NCBI RefSeq assembly: GCF_020520425.1 | Contig: NC_079487.1 | Location: forward strand, 112,812,141-112,876,140 | DNA length: 64,000 bases | Reading direction: 5' to 3' | DNA from: Spinacia oleracea | Lineage: Eukaryota > Streptophyta > Magnoliopsida > Caryophyllales > Amaranthaceae | Shown here: piece after piece, positions 20,601 through 33,047 of the stretch | Layout of the letters: the number at the start of each line of letters is the position of its first letter | How positions within the stretch are numbered: the first letter of the stretch is position 1 | Program-made: the position numbers and the translations under genes | Notes under the pieces: generated by a model | What the model was told of the DNA's origin: nothing | Database searches by the model: none | The model's input: the letters and a program-made list of their open reading frames with translations, nothing else

Positions 20601-23600
20601 GAACTTCAATTTATTTCCCGTCTTTATCCCCCTGCATACAGATTGAGCTACTTTGGTTACTGTGTTTTTCCCTCATTTGATCTGTAATTTTCTGCCTACT
20701 GTTGCTTTCCCTCTGGATCTTATTGGACAGCAATATTGTTTGAGCATTTTATTGCCTTGGAAATATAATTTTTAAAAAATCAGGTACATTTGGAAAATGG
20801 GAAGATCTTTTCTCTTTGGGTCATTATAGATTTATGAGCATGGTTTAAGTAAATTTTCTGAATGGTACATGAATTGAATGGTGTGAAAATTGCTGAACTA
20901 GATGGTGCTGGCGAATGAGAAGTCAATTATTACCATGCTGGGCAAATGTGGATACATCTCTTGGTTGATTACACGATGGAAGGACCATTAATTGAAAGAC
21001 CAGTCAACTTGATTAGTAATGTGTCAAGTGTCACCACCGATGTATCTTACATGTGACTGGTGTGGTGCACTAAAACAACATAAAAGATAAGCAATTGTCC
21101 TATTAACATCTAGATGTGATGGATTGGAATGAAGTTCTGTTATACTTGCATCCAGAGTTTCACTGGCATTCTTATAATATGATGGTGTCAGCAAATGTAT
21201 ATAATGATGAAAATCTTAGGCCAGTTGGTGCATCGAGTAATCTGAGTGGGGTGTTCAATTTCCAATGTAGTGGAGTTCTTCGAGGATCCTGGGCAAGGGA
21301 GTGATTTTAGGAATCTAATCTTCTTAACCTGTTACATTTGAAAGATCTATTCTGCTTTGGGGTTTTTTGAGCCGTAAACACTTTTCAGTTAGAGTTATGT
21401 GTGTTTACATGAATTGAGTGATCTGGGATAGAGTTATCTGACTGCTGATCAGGTCATTGAGTATCGGTTTCCTAGCAAGCCTTGAGAGTTGGGAACTTGG
21501 GATCCAGATAAAAAATCTCACACATGGCTTCTCCAACACAATCTCGCTAAATTATTCATATTATAATTGATAAACCAGACTACCAAAAGAACAAGATAGG
21601 GCATCAACAAGGCAAGAACCTTCCACAAAGCATGAATATTGCACCAGATATAAGCAACTTTGCACTCTCAAATTTGTTCATAAAGGTAGAAGTCTAAGGC
21701 ATGCGGTGATGGAGCTTTTGGCCCTTCGTAGTTCCGGATGGCCTCCTTGATTCTGGTGAAATTGCAACCCAGCTGTTAATAAAAGATGGCAGTTTCACAA
21801 ACAATATGTTTAATCTTCAAGTAGGTGTCTTCCAGTCACAAAAGATGTAGCGAGCAGATGTATGGCAGCATCACTACAATATTAGGATCCTGAACTTGAA
21901 TTACCATCAACCTTAAACCCAATATCTGAATCCAAACTTTACGTTATGTAACCTTGGTCCCTCAAAGTAAATCAGGTGCTGTCGTCAGGAAAATTGTACT
22001 CCTAATATATTAATAGATTAGGCTATTAGCTATTTGTAAATAATAAAATGTATTGCTTCTATAGGAATGATTGTGAATGTTTGGTAGTGCATATTTCATA
22101 GCCTTTACTGAACCCTTATAATTGATGGGTGTTCCACATAAAAATGATTTATCACATTTTCCTATGGCTTTCGGTATCGTCTTGGTTGACATGGACATTA
22201 CTAATCTTTTTCCCACCTTTATTTTGAATTACCATCAGTGTGGGAGAGATCGGTAAATTCCATCCAGTTTTTCCTTTCAAGGTCTTATATTTATTTTTCT
22301 GACATCGCGGTTGCTCATGTTAATCTTCTCAGCTACGGGCTTATTTGGGTCTCCACCACTTTGGTCTTTGTAATTGCGGCTCTTGGAAATTTATCCACCT
22401 ACTTGATAGGAAGTTCTTCCTGGAATTTCGATGTCAGCTTTATGAGTTTGGCTGCCAGTACAGTGTATGGCTATGCAATTGTGGTGCCATTGGGATTCTA
22501 TTTCTTATTTCAGTATCTGGGATCACCTGCCAGCGTTGTACGCTTCTGGTGCATGTGGGGTTATTCACTCTTCATCTTCGTTCTAAGCTGTGTAAGTGCT
22601 CATATTAGTATATTACTGCCTTCATTGTTTAGATTTGTTTTGCTGTCCCTTTTAAAAAGCATAACATGGCGGTTCTGAGTGGCCCTCTTCTTCTACATCG
22701 TGAAATTTCCTTGCCTATATTGAATTCTATTCTTCTTAGACAGTTTATAGTTTTATACCGTATTATTGCTAGGCGTGTGAAGCCATTTTGCCCTTTTGTT
22801 TGCATTGATTTGCCTGTTGGTCAATATTCCTTCTGTCCAACAACAAATCTCTTCCTATCTAGCTAATTTTGTCCCATTTTGTGGGCCTCTTTAGTCTATA
22901 AATGCAAACCCACCGAAAATCGTTCTCTATTCCACTCTGCACACTCATAGTTGGTTAAATATCAGTTAGTAATTACAATCCCAAACATTTGTGTGAAGTT
23001 AGTTATACACTTCATCGAGGGACGGAGGGATTGGAGATTTGGAGTACTATCATAGAAGTCACCATCAATCTACAAAATGGAACACTTATCATCTCACTGT
23101 GCCGGATGCCTTCATTGTCGTTGTATTTGAACTTCAGAATTAATTGCATTGCAAACAGAATTTAATTGACTGCAAACGGGATCTTCATTCAGAATACAGG
23201 AACGTTTTAGGACACTTTTATACCCAATAGGCTTGAAGGCTGAACGATACTAAGTTATGATTTGTCACCTTAGCACATATGATCTAATTTAGTTATTTTT
23301 TTCCTGTAAGAAATACATGTAGCCTCACCTATGAAACCCTAGCTGCCTAGCACTAGCAGTGATATGAAATATTCGTACCATTGGATTTGATAACAATTCC
23401 AGATGAAACTGGGAGCTAAGTTGCTTATTGTATCTCAACAGTTAAGTTCGTGATGTTTTAACAATTTGTGTTGCAAATGTGCAGTTCTTGTTGGTAATAC
23501 CTCTGGAGTTCCTCAGATGGGTGATCATACTCCTAGCGAGCAGTGTTTCAGCCTGCTTCGTTGCCTCAAACCTCAGGACTTATGTCGAAGGGAATGATCT

Positions 23601-23676
23601 CATGGTGGTTTTGGTAGCTGCATTTATGTTGCAATTTGCTTTGGGACTCTTCATCAAGGTCTGGTTTTTCACATAG
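17680..23676 (+). CDS. Yip1-domain membrane protein (YIPF1/YIPF2 homologue), 6 exons
   Basis: A 264 aa multi-pass protein of the Golgi/endosomal Yip1 family, whose members bind Rab GTPases and help organise vesicle traffic. Exons: 17680-17733, 18178-18217, 18305-18388, 20427-20592, 22333-22591 and 23485-23676. All joins are GT-AG and keep frame. The N-terminal 100 residues are hydrophilic and cytosolic, with a Pro/Gly-rich part (GGGPPPTNNW). The family motif DLYGLIW is built across the exon 4/5 junction (residues 114-120). About five hydrophobic segments follow (near 118-138, 150-175, 182-202, 203-230 and 238-262). The start is the first ATG of exon 1 and begins MDEQYTHLPTS. Introns 3 and 4 are long (about 2.0 and 1.7 kb). 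The specific paralogue and partner Rab are not determined. Confidence 0.9.
19590..19900. repeat. Diverged ~160 bp direct duplication in intron 3 of the YIP1 gene
   Basis: AGAGTATACCGCTTC...TCTGATCTCTTCC occurs at 19591 and again at about 19752. Both copies continue to AACATAGAAG.TTGATGTTA. It is non-coding. Confidence 0.75.
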
Positions 23677-23839
23677 AACTCCCTCTTGGTAATTCTACAA
23701 CTAATCTTTCCAAGATTGAATTTTTGAAGATGGGTTTTGCTTGTGAACAAACAATTCTGACCACACGGTGACTATAGAGTTATAATTCTCCTCTATTATT
23801 AAAAAAATAAAATAATAAGAATCAACGATTTTGCTACTA

Positions 23840-23840
23840 C

Positions 23841-23897
<57 letters not shown>

Positions 23898-23900
23898 TGT
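23840..23900. repeat. Compound microsatellite (TTG)n(CTG)n
   Basis: About ten TTG units followed by about eight CTG units, 165 bp after the YIP1 stop codon, so possibly inside the 3' untranslated region. Confidence 0.95.
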
Positions 23901-25297
23901 TATATTAGTGTAAGTAATTGGTAGCAGATTAGGAATTGTTTTCATTGTGGGTGGTTCTTTAGTCTTTTCTCATGGATTCTACAAATTTAGTGTAAATAGA
24001 GAACGGCTCACGTCGGTATATCGCATTTTCACATGACTTGATGCTTTGTACAAAATTTTCCTTGCTGCTTCGATTATTTTCCTTTTTATCTGTCCTTTTT
24101 TTCCTCCTTTATAAGATTTTTATGTCATTGTATTATGATGTTGTCTAGCATTATTAAGCAGATTCAATGATTGCTCTTCACTCTGACTCGAGAACAAAAT
24201 ACGCAATTTTTTTAATATTAGGTAGATTAAACACAAGGAAAAAGTTAAAACCACTCTTCTTTTAATTATTACTCCACAGTCCACAAGTAAAAATTGTCCT
24301 GTATTCTTTTCAGAAAAAACCACCTAAACTTAACGAATGCATACGTGAATTAGATGTATAAAATTGCTCACTAATATCAAGGTTGTACGTTGCCTAACAG
24401 AAATTACCAATATCAAGGTTGTACGTTGCCTAACAGAAATTACCAATATCAAGGTTGTACGTCGCCTAACAGAAATGTGTATACGTAGACAGTCACAGTA
24501 GTACAAATGAACTCTATTCGAATTCTTTTTTACTCCAAATAAAAATGTCTAGAAAAGCTTAAACAAATGTTGTTGTTGTCTTTTCAAATCCAAATCGTAC
24601 CCATACTTGTATGAGTTGTATCAGTTTGGTTTGCAGGCAGACTAGCCTAAACGGCTAAAACTCCTCCAACAATAAAAATATAAAAAAATAAAAAATCTCA
24701 ACAATCATAACCTCCCCGAATCATGAAAGAAAAGAAATAGTAAATCGCCGGTATAACTGACCATCATGGGTACTATTATTATTAAAATAAATTCCTACTT
24801 TTGAAAGATTAGTAGCTTTAACAAATCAGCAGAATAAATTATACTCCTAATCAAGTCCTAATTGTACTTTTTAACCAAAATCCATCATTATTTTATACTT
24901 AGTGTCTGACTTCAGGAGAGGAAGTACTATTTGAGGACGCGAAACCCAAGACGTTTTCTTTTGATACGAATCAACCACCACATGAACTAATGAAAAGCAG
25001 ATACTCAATCCGTTCTTAAATAATTGTCATTTTAATTTACTTCTACGAAGTATTTCTAAACAACTATCACTTTTAGAATATCAATAATAACTTCAACATT
25101 GATAATTCAAATAATTACACGATAATACTAATCCAAGAAATGCACATGAAAAAGAAAGTTAGATTGTTTCCAAGAGAAATTTAGGAAAACATTTACTAGA
25201 GAGAAACTTCAACATTTATGATGTATTGGTATCAAATGTCTTTCATATATGATTTTAGTTATCACACAAAGAAAATATCTCTACCAATGATGTCTTG
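23901..25297. other. Intergenic stretch with a 36 bp minisatellite
   Basis: No supported gene. Besides the triplicated 36 bp unit at 24372-24476 it is AT-rich and featureless. A lone start of a Stowaway-like end (ACTCAATCCGTTCTTAAATA near 25003) has no clear partner. Confidence 0.5.
24372..24476. repeat. Tandem repeat, 3 x 36 bp
   Basis: Units containing AATATCAAGGTTGTACGTTG start at 24372, 24408 and 24444. The third differs by GTCG for GTTG and is cut short. Recent local amplification. Confidence 0.92.
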
Positions 25298-25418
25298 ACC
25301 TAGTGGTTAAGATTGAAAGTCTGTGTATGACAGGTCTCAGGTTCAAATCTTCGCCTCATTAGTAATATATATTGCCAATATGGCTCATTCGCAGCAACAA
25401 CAACAACAACACAACAAA
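25298..25418 (+). mobile_element. Probable tRNA-derived SINE, second family
   Basis: A-box-like CTAGTGGTTAAG (25311-25322) and a B-box-like GGTTCAAATCTTC (25340-25352) lie about 30 bp apart, as in Pol III promoters. They are followed by an unrelated body and a CAA-rich tail (25395-25418). It differs from the SINE family at 591 and 11946. No convincing flanking duplication was found. Confidence 0.5.
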
Positions 25419-27171
25419 TTATCATTTTCCTCTTCCTAAATTATTGTGCAAACGTCAAAGCGATAATTACTTAGTGACAAAAACGTAGTAATTAACATAT
25501 TAAGCCTAGGTGGCTAATCTAACAGCTAATGGGTTAATTAAGTGTATAAACACTTTAAAAAAGGACAAGAGTCGTGCTATTTTCACTTACCTTAACATCA
25601 TAGCCAACATTTAAGATTTGTATTAGAGAGAACACAAATTCTTATTTACAAGAGTTGTACAATAATTATTGCACACCGGAATAAAAGTTAACTCAAAATG
25701 CTTAAAAGTTATGCTTATATAGGTAAAACTTATTTATTTTTTAGTGATAAATTTTTTCATTTTAGTAAAACTTATTTTTTCAAAATCACTAATAATGTAT
25801 AAAATTAATTATTTAATTATTTAAAATGTTTATCTATCAACTTTTTGTTACTAATATAAAAGTTAATCAAAACTAAGTTAAAGTTATAAAAAAAATGGGT
25901 TAAAGTTATCTTGGTGTACAATAAATTTATTGTACACCTTGTGCGCGCAAGACCTTTTGTAGAGAGAAACGAAAGAAAGCGATCTAAGGACAAGTCTAGG
26001 ACTTTATCTAGTTTCTTGTACTATTTCATTAATGAATACTTGTATTTCTAATTTCTTTTCTCGGGAGTGACGTATTTCGTATAAGTGAAAAAGAATATAG
26101 TAGGAGTGCAAAAAAAAATTTGGTTATCAAAATAGCAAGGACACTTCGAGATAGAAGTTTGTATACGGTTTATTCCATTTAAAACCTTCATCCATGCATT
26201 ATTTATGTGTACATAGTCATAAACAAGTGTCGTTCATTTACCTATTTTGATGTTGTATTCGCACTAATGTAGTTTTTCCTATTTTCACACAATTTTGACT
26301 TCTAAGTTGAAATTACAGCAAACCTATAGAATTATATCGTTATATGTAAGAGCAAAAGTTTAGTTTTGCCATCATTCTTTTTTCTTTTTCTTTTTTGGCT
26401 TAATTGGTATCATTTCTTTGTATTAGTTGTCTGCATGAGCAAAAGTTTAGTTTAGCCATCATTCTTTTTTTTTTTTTTTGGCTTAATTGGTATCATTTGT
26501 TTGTATTAGTTGTCTGCATTTTGTCCATAAAGACGATGAAATCTTTTAGTGGTTAACATAGTAAAACAATAAATTAAAAAATGATTTTTTTTTTAAAAAA
26601 AAATCATTTGTTTTGGCCAATACAGTTTATGGCTAATAAGGTGCTCTAACAAACAATATTCCTTTTGGTTTAATATCCACTCTTTCGACCACTTCAACAC
26701 CTAATCATCAATGTATTTTATTTTATAGTATTATAAGAAAATCGACTAGGAGTACGGAAAGGTTAAAAGCCGATAGTATAAATTTGTACAATACCAAATT
26801 ACCCCTCAGAAAGACACAATAAATGTAAAATTGTGATCAAAATTTAACACTTCAAGTAGAAATAAGATTATAAGGATTAATGGTGCGTTCTCTTCACCTT
26901 TTAAAAAAAAAAAATCAGATCCAATAAGTTTAGATAAGTTACAATCTAATCCTATTAGATCGATAAGTTCCAATTAAATCTTATAAGTTTTCATCACTTG
27001 CAATCAGATTTGAAAGGGTCCAATAAGATCAATTAATTTCAAATAGTTCCAATAAAATTAGTTAAATTAAATAAGTTCCAATTTTATATAGTAAATAAAA
27101 TGCACCCTAATAATTTGGAGTTTATGTCCCATTCACCCTATAATTTATCCATCCATATGGATAGATGATCC

Positions 27172-27494
27172 ATGAGTATGGGCAAGGGGCAAGAAAGAGT
27201 AAAAACTTATGATAAAATTCTAGGAATTGACAAGGTAGCTACTAGTGAGTTTGTCATATTATACTATAGTAGGTTAAGTATTAAGAATGAATCCCAACCA
27301 TGGTTTTGGCATACAACCCCACCATGTTATGAACCAAGTAAAGCCTCAACACTTGCATGGTCATTGTGGCTTGTTAAAATAAACAAAGGACACCATACTT
27401 TAGATTTTTATGGAGGAGAAGATACACTTGCTTCATTTTTACTCGTATATGCTAGGACCCGTCCTTGCAACTCAAACCGAAACCGTCTCTCTTC

Positions 27495-27529
<35 letters not shown>

Positions 27530-27600
27530 TGTGCTCACTCTTTTTCCCAAGTCACGGGGTTGTAATATCTAATTACAAAATTACACGTCTACTCTTATGA
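27172..27600 (+). other. Unrecognised open frame, 142 codons
   Basis: The frame opens MSMGKGQERVKTYDKILG and resembles no family I know. Its last 40 codons run through a TTAT microsatellite that encodes repeated YLFI, so the C-terminus is a repeat artefact. The front 100 codons (with ESQPWFWHTTPP) have more varied composition and could be a decayed exon or transposon fragment. There are no obvious splice sites or promoter. I would not treat it as a gene without transcript support. Confidence 0.2.
27495..27530. repeat. Microsatellite (TTAT)n, about 9 units
   Basis: An uninterrupted tetranucleotide run inside otherwise AT-rich sequence. Confidence 0.95.
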
Positions 27601-28017
27601 AATTAAAATATATGAACAAACAAACAAAATAATAAATATGTTGTTCGTATATGAATACATAGCCGACTAGGAGCAAATAACTTTTCTAAAGAGGTGTGTT
27701 TTGTGTGATTTTGAGGTTTACTTGAAATAAGGTATTTGGAATCTCTATCCCTATCCGAAATAAAGTATTCTGATCCTCGTGGTTTGATTTATTCTGATTT
27801 TTTTGGTCTAATGTGATATGATTTCTTAATGCGATTAAACTTTGAATTATAATTTTTACAACGTATTGAGGGATATTAAGCAAACAAAAATAAGAAGATT
27901 TGATTTATCTGATTTGAATTGATATAATATTGATAACAATAAGTAATAAGTTTGTGAAATAAGGTGAGAGGAACAAGATTTACGTATGTTACAACCGATG
28001 TACGGAGTACCTATTCA

Positions 28018-28652
28018 TCTATACTAATATATTAAAAGGCGTTGCGGAAAAAGTTTATATGCCACGTAGAACTCTCATGTTTACGCCACATCATCGACTC
28101 ACCAAGTTTATTGATGTTATTAACAACCAAAAATCAATACAACGAGGTTTGAACACAAGTTCTCAAGTTTGGAGTATAACTCGATCTCATTACCATCTTA
28201 ACCAACCACTAATTGTTGTTTATCCATGCACATTAATTTATAAATACATGTTAACATGAAGTCTAAAATAACTACATCTTTATGTTACCTTTTATTTCTT
28301 ATGGATTATATTAGAATAATAAAAATAATTCTAACATTAGGAAAACCATGAATTAAACATGATATCATAAGTCTCATAAGCATCAACTATAAAAATACCA
28401 TGCATGTATCTTATTAATTGAAGCACTTATTCCATTAGAAAAATAAATTCAAAGAATTGTAAGATGATCTAATTGAAAAATTACTTGGCATGATAAATTA
28501 CGGAATGTACATGTGTAGTTGATGAACTTAATAAATATTTTCATTCACTATTATAGACTACATGTATTTTAGTCAAATATTGAGTTGAAAAAGAATTTCG
28601 AATTATAATTATTCAAAGTAGCAACCGGAGCATCGCCCGGGCCACACACTAG
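28018..28652 (+). mobile_element. Non-autonomous Helitron (635 bp)
   Basis: It begins TCTATACTAATATATTAAAA, the classic plant Helitron 5' signature. It ends with a GC-rich potential hairpin (CCGG...CCCGG, 28625-28640) and CTAG (28649-28652), and sits between A and T. No Rep/helicase. The hairpin is short, so the 3' end is less certain than the 5' end. Confidence 0.82.
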
Positions 28653-29668
28653 TTGTTGTATAAAAGACGTACTTGTAAATTGAAGATTGAAATTTAGTAA
28701 CATGATATGCCGTTTCATATTGCTTTCATGTAGAGACTCTCTACATGGATATGCAAGTTTGACAAAGAAAGAAGGGGGCTTAACTTGACCTCTTACACTG
28801 CCATATTTTACTTTAGGCTACTAAATAAAAATGGGTAGTGACGTACTACATTAACTAACAACGTATTTTTTCTCTTTTACAATCTTATAAATTTGAGTGT
28901 ATAGTTTATTTATTACCTTCCATTCCAACCATAAAATTAGAGATCCGAAACAAATACGTTATAGACACTTTTAAAGTGTCCTTCTCACAAAGAGTATTTA
29001 AATACTTTGTACATGCATGATATACCGTTTAAATTTCTTTCATGTTGAGACATAGCCATACACATTTAACAAAGAAACAACCTCTTATATTGCCAGATTT
29101 TACTCAAGACTACTAAATTCTTTTAGAAATCACTAGTCGATCTACACTAGCAAACAACGTGCATCTTCTATTTCTAGATCTCGTATACTCCGTACTATAA
29201 TAAATCTTGCGGATATAAGATCGTTTGTAACTTTGAAACATTCCCCTACTTTTTTACCCAATTTACAAAGTATTAATTAAGTTCCAATAAGTTTTAACAT
29301 TAATAATAATATTATTATATTATCCATTTTTATTTTTATTATTATTATTATTATTGTTATTATTATTATTATTATCATATTATTATTTATTATTTATTAT
29401 TTATTATTTATTGTTTATTATTTAAAATGAGATTTATGTTCTTTTTATACATTGTGTTTGTTCTTTTAGTATAATTTATTATTTTAATTAAAAGTGTGTT
29501 ATAATTTAAAAAATAAAACTTTAACGAGATTAATATTATTTTAAAACGTATATTTGTTATTTTTAAACTTAATTATGTTAATAATTCAGTTACACATAGA
29601 TTTATTATTTTAAAACGTATATTTGTTATTTTTAAACTTAATTATGTTAATAATTCAGTTACACATAG

Positions 29669-29728
<60 letters not shown>

Positions 29729-31277
29729 TACTATTACTTGTATAAAAAAGAACTCTTTATATATTTAAAAGAACATCCTATGGAAAAGAAATTATATGGA
29801 TTGAGACAGAAAAAATCAACTTATGAAAAAGAACATTACAATTTGAAAAGAACGGTATATGAAAGCACAAGGAAGTGTACCTTAAACACTCAATCAAAAC
29901 TCATTAACAACATTAATATCTTAAAATCTTCAAAAACTGATCTCAATCAGAAAAAATGTTGAAAAGTATCATGCGCTCTTGCGATTCTCTTGATGTTGAT
30001 CATATTTTTTTCGAAAATTACATAAATCAAAGTAGAATTTGGCTTAATTCACTCATTTTCAACTAAGGAGAAACAAGTCAAAAGGAATTTTAAAGAGAGA
30101 ATAAGGAGAAAATGTTTTTTTTTACTCTTTCACTAACTGTCACACTCTTTCTCTCTCAAAAAACATCTCTTTTGTTGAGAGAATATAAATCTTCTCCATT
30201 TTCTCTCTCTAAAATGTGTTTCTAAAATTCTAAAATGACTAATGATCATGATTCATAAGTACAAATATTATATATATAGTTGTTGAAAAATGAAAAATGA
30301 TAAAATATGAATTATAATGAAAGAAGAATTGAGAAGGAGAAATGAAAAATTCTTAAGCAGTGCATGATGAGAACTGTGCCCATGTTTTTATTTTGTTCTT
30401 TTAACAGAATATTGTAAAAAAGAACAAATGAAAAGACTAAACGAACAAATAAAGAGACTAAAAGAACAAGTCTTACCTTGTTCCACAACAACATATGATT
30501 CTGAATCATCATTAGCATCATTTTGTTATGAATTATCAAGCACATTATTCATAATATCTGAAAAAATATACAGAAGATAAAAATCCAGAAGAATATATAC
30601 TCGCAAGAACAACAACGTATCAAATAAAAACACGAAAAACATAGCTGAAAAGAACAAAGCCTTTAATGTTCTTTTTTCAAGGGAATTGTTCTTTTTCGGG
30701 ATTTAATGAAACACGTGCATTTTGTGTATTTTTATGTCGTTTTAATCCCGGTGCACCTAGATCTATGTACACACGCCTGCACCATCAAATTTGCCCTCAA
30801 CTTCCATCGAAAATAGTTATATGACATACAAACATACAGTATTAGAATACGCACACTCATGCACATAGTATACATTATTCAAGGACCACATTATTATCTT
30901 CTACTACGTAATAAATATAAGCTTGTGGTATGATAGTCTTTAAAGTAATAAAAAAAGCTTCTAGATTTTTCGTTCCATAAATATTTTAGTATTTCTTTCA
31001 CGGTCATTTCATAAATATTAATGTATCAATTTCTTTTTATTTTCTTTCATAATGCTGTTTACTTGTCCAATGCAAATTGAACCTTTTGTAATTGATTAAA
31101 CCTTATTGATGTATATACACACACAAGAAAAAAAAAACAATTAGAACTACTCCGTATGTGTTTTGGTAATATGTTAAATGAAAATTAAAGAACACACTTG
31201 TAGAGTATTTCATTTCTACAAATAAACCTACAAAAATCAATATAATCGACTATATGAGCTAATGAACATATTATAAT
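28653..31277. other. Intergenic repeat-rich stretch
   Basis: No supported gene. Long ATT/TTATT microsatellites lie at about 29333-29412 and 29669-29735. A 69 bp unit is duplicated at 29541-29678. The T- or A-rich blocks with GTTCTTTT or AAAGAAC words (29440-30700), plus the palindromic module at 30751-30770 followed by CGCCTGCACCATC, match the style of the segment at 16500-17400. This suggests a shared, undefined repeat family. Confidence 0.5.
29541..29678. repeat. 69 bp direct duplication
   Basis: TTAAAACGTATATTTGTTAT starts at 29541 and again at 29610. The two units are essentially identical and are followed by an ATT microsatellite. Confidence 0.92.
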
Positions 31278-31746
31278 TGTACGGGGTGTCCTACCGGCAC
31301 CATTTGTTACCGGCAGAACTCCCCGTAGGTAAACTTCAACCTGCAGGTAATCTGGTCATCTTAGGTAAACAGCACCTACCGACAATATTTGCAAAACCCC
31401 TACCGGCGGCCTCATGAGGACAACCAACCAAGGGTCACTATCAACAGGTCGCTATCTAACTACAAGGGACCCACCTGATCGTACCTTTGGATTGGTCTAT
31501 ATAAGGAGCACCTCATTTATTGCTAAGAGGTAGACAAACACTAAAACACACTTCTTTCTTACTCTCTGATTAGCTCTTAATCACTTCTTAATCCCTCAGT
31601 AATCTTACTTAAGCATCGGAGGGGGGATCCTCGAACCACCCCCGAGGCTAGTTAATCCATTCTGTTGTGCAGATATCAGCCGACACTCTCAACAGGAATC
31701 AAGTATCGATCCCACAGTCAGATGTTCTCATTCCACACCCGGAACA
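31278..31746 (+). repeat. 5' LTR of the 2.7 kb element
   Basis: 469 bp, with TATA box CTATATAAGG at 31497-31506. It differs from the 3' LTR by a few substitutions, a one-base G-run change near 31620, and a 4 bp CGAT present only here near 31708. The element is therefore fairly young but not brand new. Confidence 0.9.
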
Positions 31747-31798
31747 ATTGGCGCTAGAAGGAGGGGACCTCATCCCTTGTAACGGTAGAACAGTCAGT

Positions 31799-31969
31799 AT
31801 GGATCTCTCACAGAAAGACGGTAAAAAATCAAAGAAAAGTCAAGAAAAAGCATCAACTCCACAACCGGCGGGAACCTCCAAATTCCAACCCTCACTTGTA
31901 AACCCAGCCCATCCATTACAAGCACAATCAAATTTAAACCCAGCAACAAAAAACACCCCGTACAACTAG
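31799..31969 (+). CDS. Short sense-strand frame inside the 2.7 kb element
   Basis: 56 codons starting MDLSQKDGKKSKKSQEKAS, the first ATG after the primer-binding region, where gag normally starts. It is Lys/Ser/Pro/Gln-rich and hydrophilic, and ends 4 bp into the 3' end of the antisense ORF. It may be the stump of a gag N-terminus whose remainder was deleted. No family match recognised. Confidence 0.3.
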   Translation: MDLSQKDGKKSKKSQEKASTPQPAGTSKFQPSLVNPAHPLQAQSNLNPATKNTPYN

Positions 31970-32442
31970 CCCCCTTTACCAGTTACAGGCTCTTTACCAG
32001 GGCGGCGGCCACTAGTGCTAGCTGGTTGTTTCAGTGCCATCCTATCAGCCTGACCAAAAGAAACACCGAAGTTGCCAGTATTAGTTCCATACTGCCCGTG
32101 GCCACTACCGGCAGAATCCAAAAATTCCCGATAAGAGCGAATGTAATATCGCACTGAAATGGGGAAAACATCTAAAACAGACTCAATAACCGGAAGAGGG
32201 GGCTCATGAGTCCGCATTTCCCTTATCATTCGAGCCCGCAGTTGATGTAGGGCAAAGCAGCGCTCCCTCTCAGCCTGACTTAAACCCTCGTCGTATATCT
32301 CACGAACGGCGGTCCGTCTTAAACCAGATTGAGAGGACGGCCTTTCTTGGGCCCAACTACAATTACTCTCACGAGGAACACTCCAACCAGAATACCCAGA
32401 CGGCTGAGATGAAGGATTGCCCCCACCCAAAGTTTTGGTCAT
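31966..32442 (-). CDS. Antisense ORF (158 aa) of the 2.7 kb element
   Basis: The frame opens MTKTLGGGNPSSQPSGYSG. It has a disordered Ser/Gly/Pro-rich N-terminus, then a charged, probably helical centre (residues about 45-115: ERERCFALHQLRARMIREMR, FPISVRYYIRSYREF), then a basic tail ending VTGKGG. It runs against the element's own transcription. Upstream on the same strand is a T/C-rich leader (32450-32900) with intron-like pieces, such as TTTTGCAG near 32635 read on the minus strand. Extra antisense ORFs of unknown function are known in Tat-lineage elements. I infer this is one, but I recognise no domain. Confidence 0.45.
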   Translation of the reverse strand: MTKTLGGGNPSSQPSGYSGWSVPRESNCSWAQERPSSQSGLRRTAVREIYDEGLSQAERERCFALHQLRARMIREMRTHEPPLPVIESVLDVFPISVRYYIRSYREFLDSAGSGHGQYGTNTGNFGVSFGQADRMALKQPASTSGRRPGKEPVTGKGG

Positions 32443-33047
32443 TTTTAAAAAAAAGAAAATATAGAAGAAGAAAAACTAAAAGGGGGGCGGCGGATAGTAT
32501 ATAGTCGAACACAGCAAAAGGGCAAAAAACTAAGCAAACATAGAGGAACAGAATGGAAGAGGGGGTACCTATGAATTTTCCGAAGTTTGAAACACAATGA
32601 GTCACGTGAAAGAGAAAAACAAGAAAAAATCTGCAAAAGACACAAAAAACGAAAAAAATCAACCACAGAAACAACAAAAGGGAAAGAATACCCGATTCTC
32701 AGTAACAAAAAGAAAGGAGGCTAAGAACCTGGCAAAAGAACAAACCACCACAAATAGCAAAGAGGGTTGACAAGGCAGCGACGAAGTCTCACACAAAAAC
32801 CTCAAGTGAAGGGAGAGAAAATGGAATACAAAAAGAGCAGAAATAGCGAAGTGGTGAGGAAATTCTGGGTTTTTAAAGCTATGGTGGGATATGCGAAGGG
32901 TCATGCCCCTTAAGTCAAGCAGTTGAGTAGACAGTTGCAGTCGAAATCAACGGCCAAGAGTAAGCGCAAGAAATAAGACCCGGGATGAATGCCACGTGGA
33001 AGAACGTGGCTATCAATCTCCCGCCACCTGTAAAGAGGAAATTCAAA

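Larger units (their letters stand above)
25419..28017. other. Intergenic AT-rich stretch
   Basis: No well-supported gene. Contains a near-exact duplicated block (GAGCAAAAGTTTAGTTT.GCCATCATTC, at about 26351 and 26437), homopolymer runs, a TTAT microsatellite (27495-27530), and an unrecognised open frame at 27172-27600. Confidence 0.5.
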
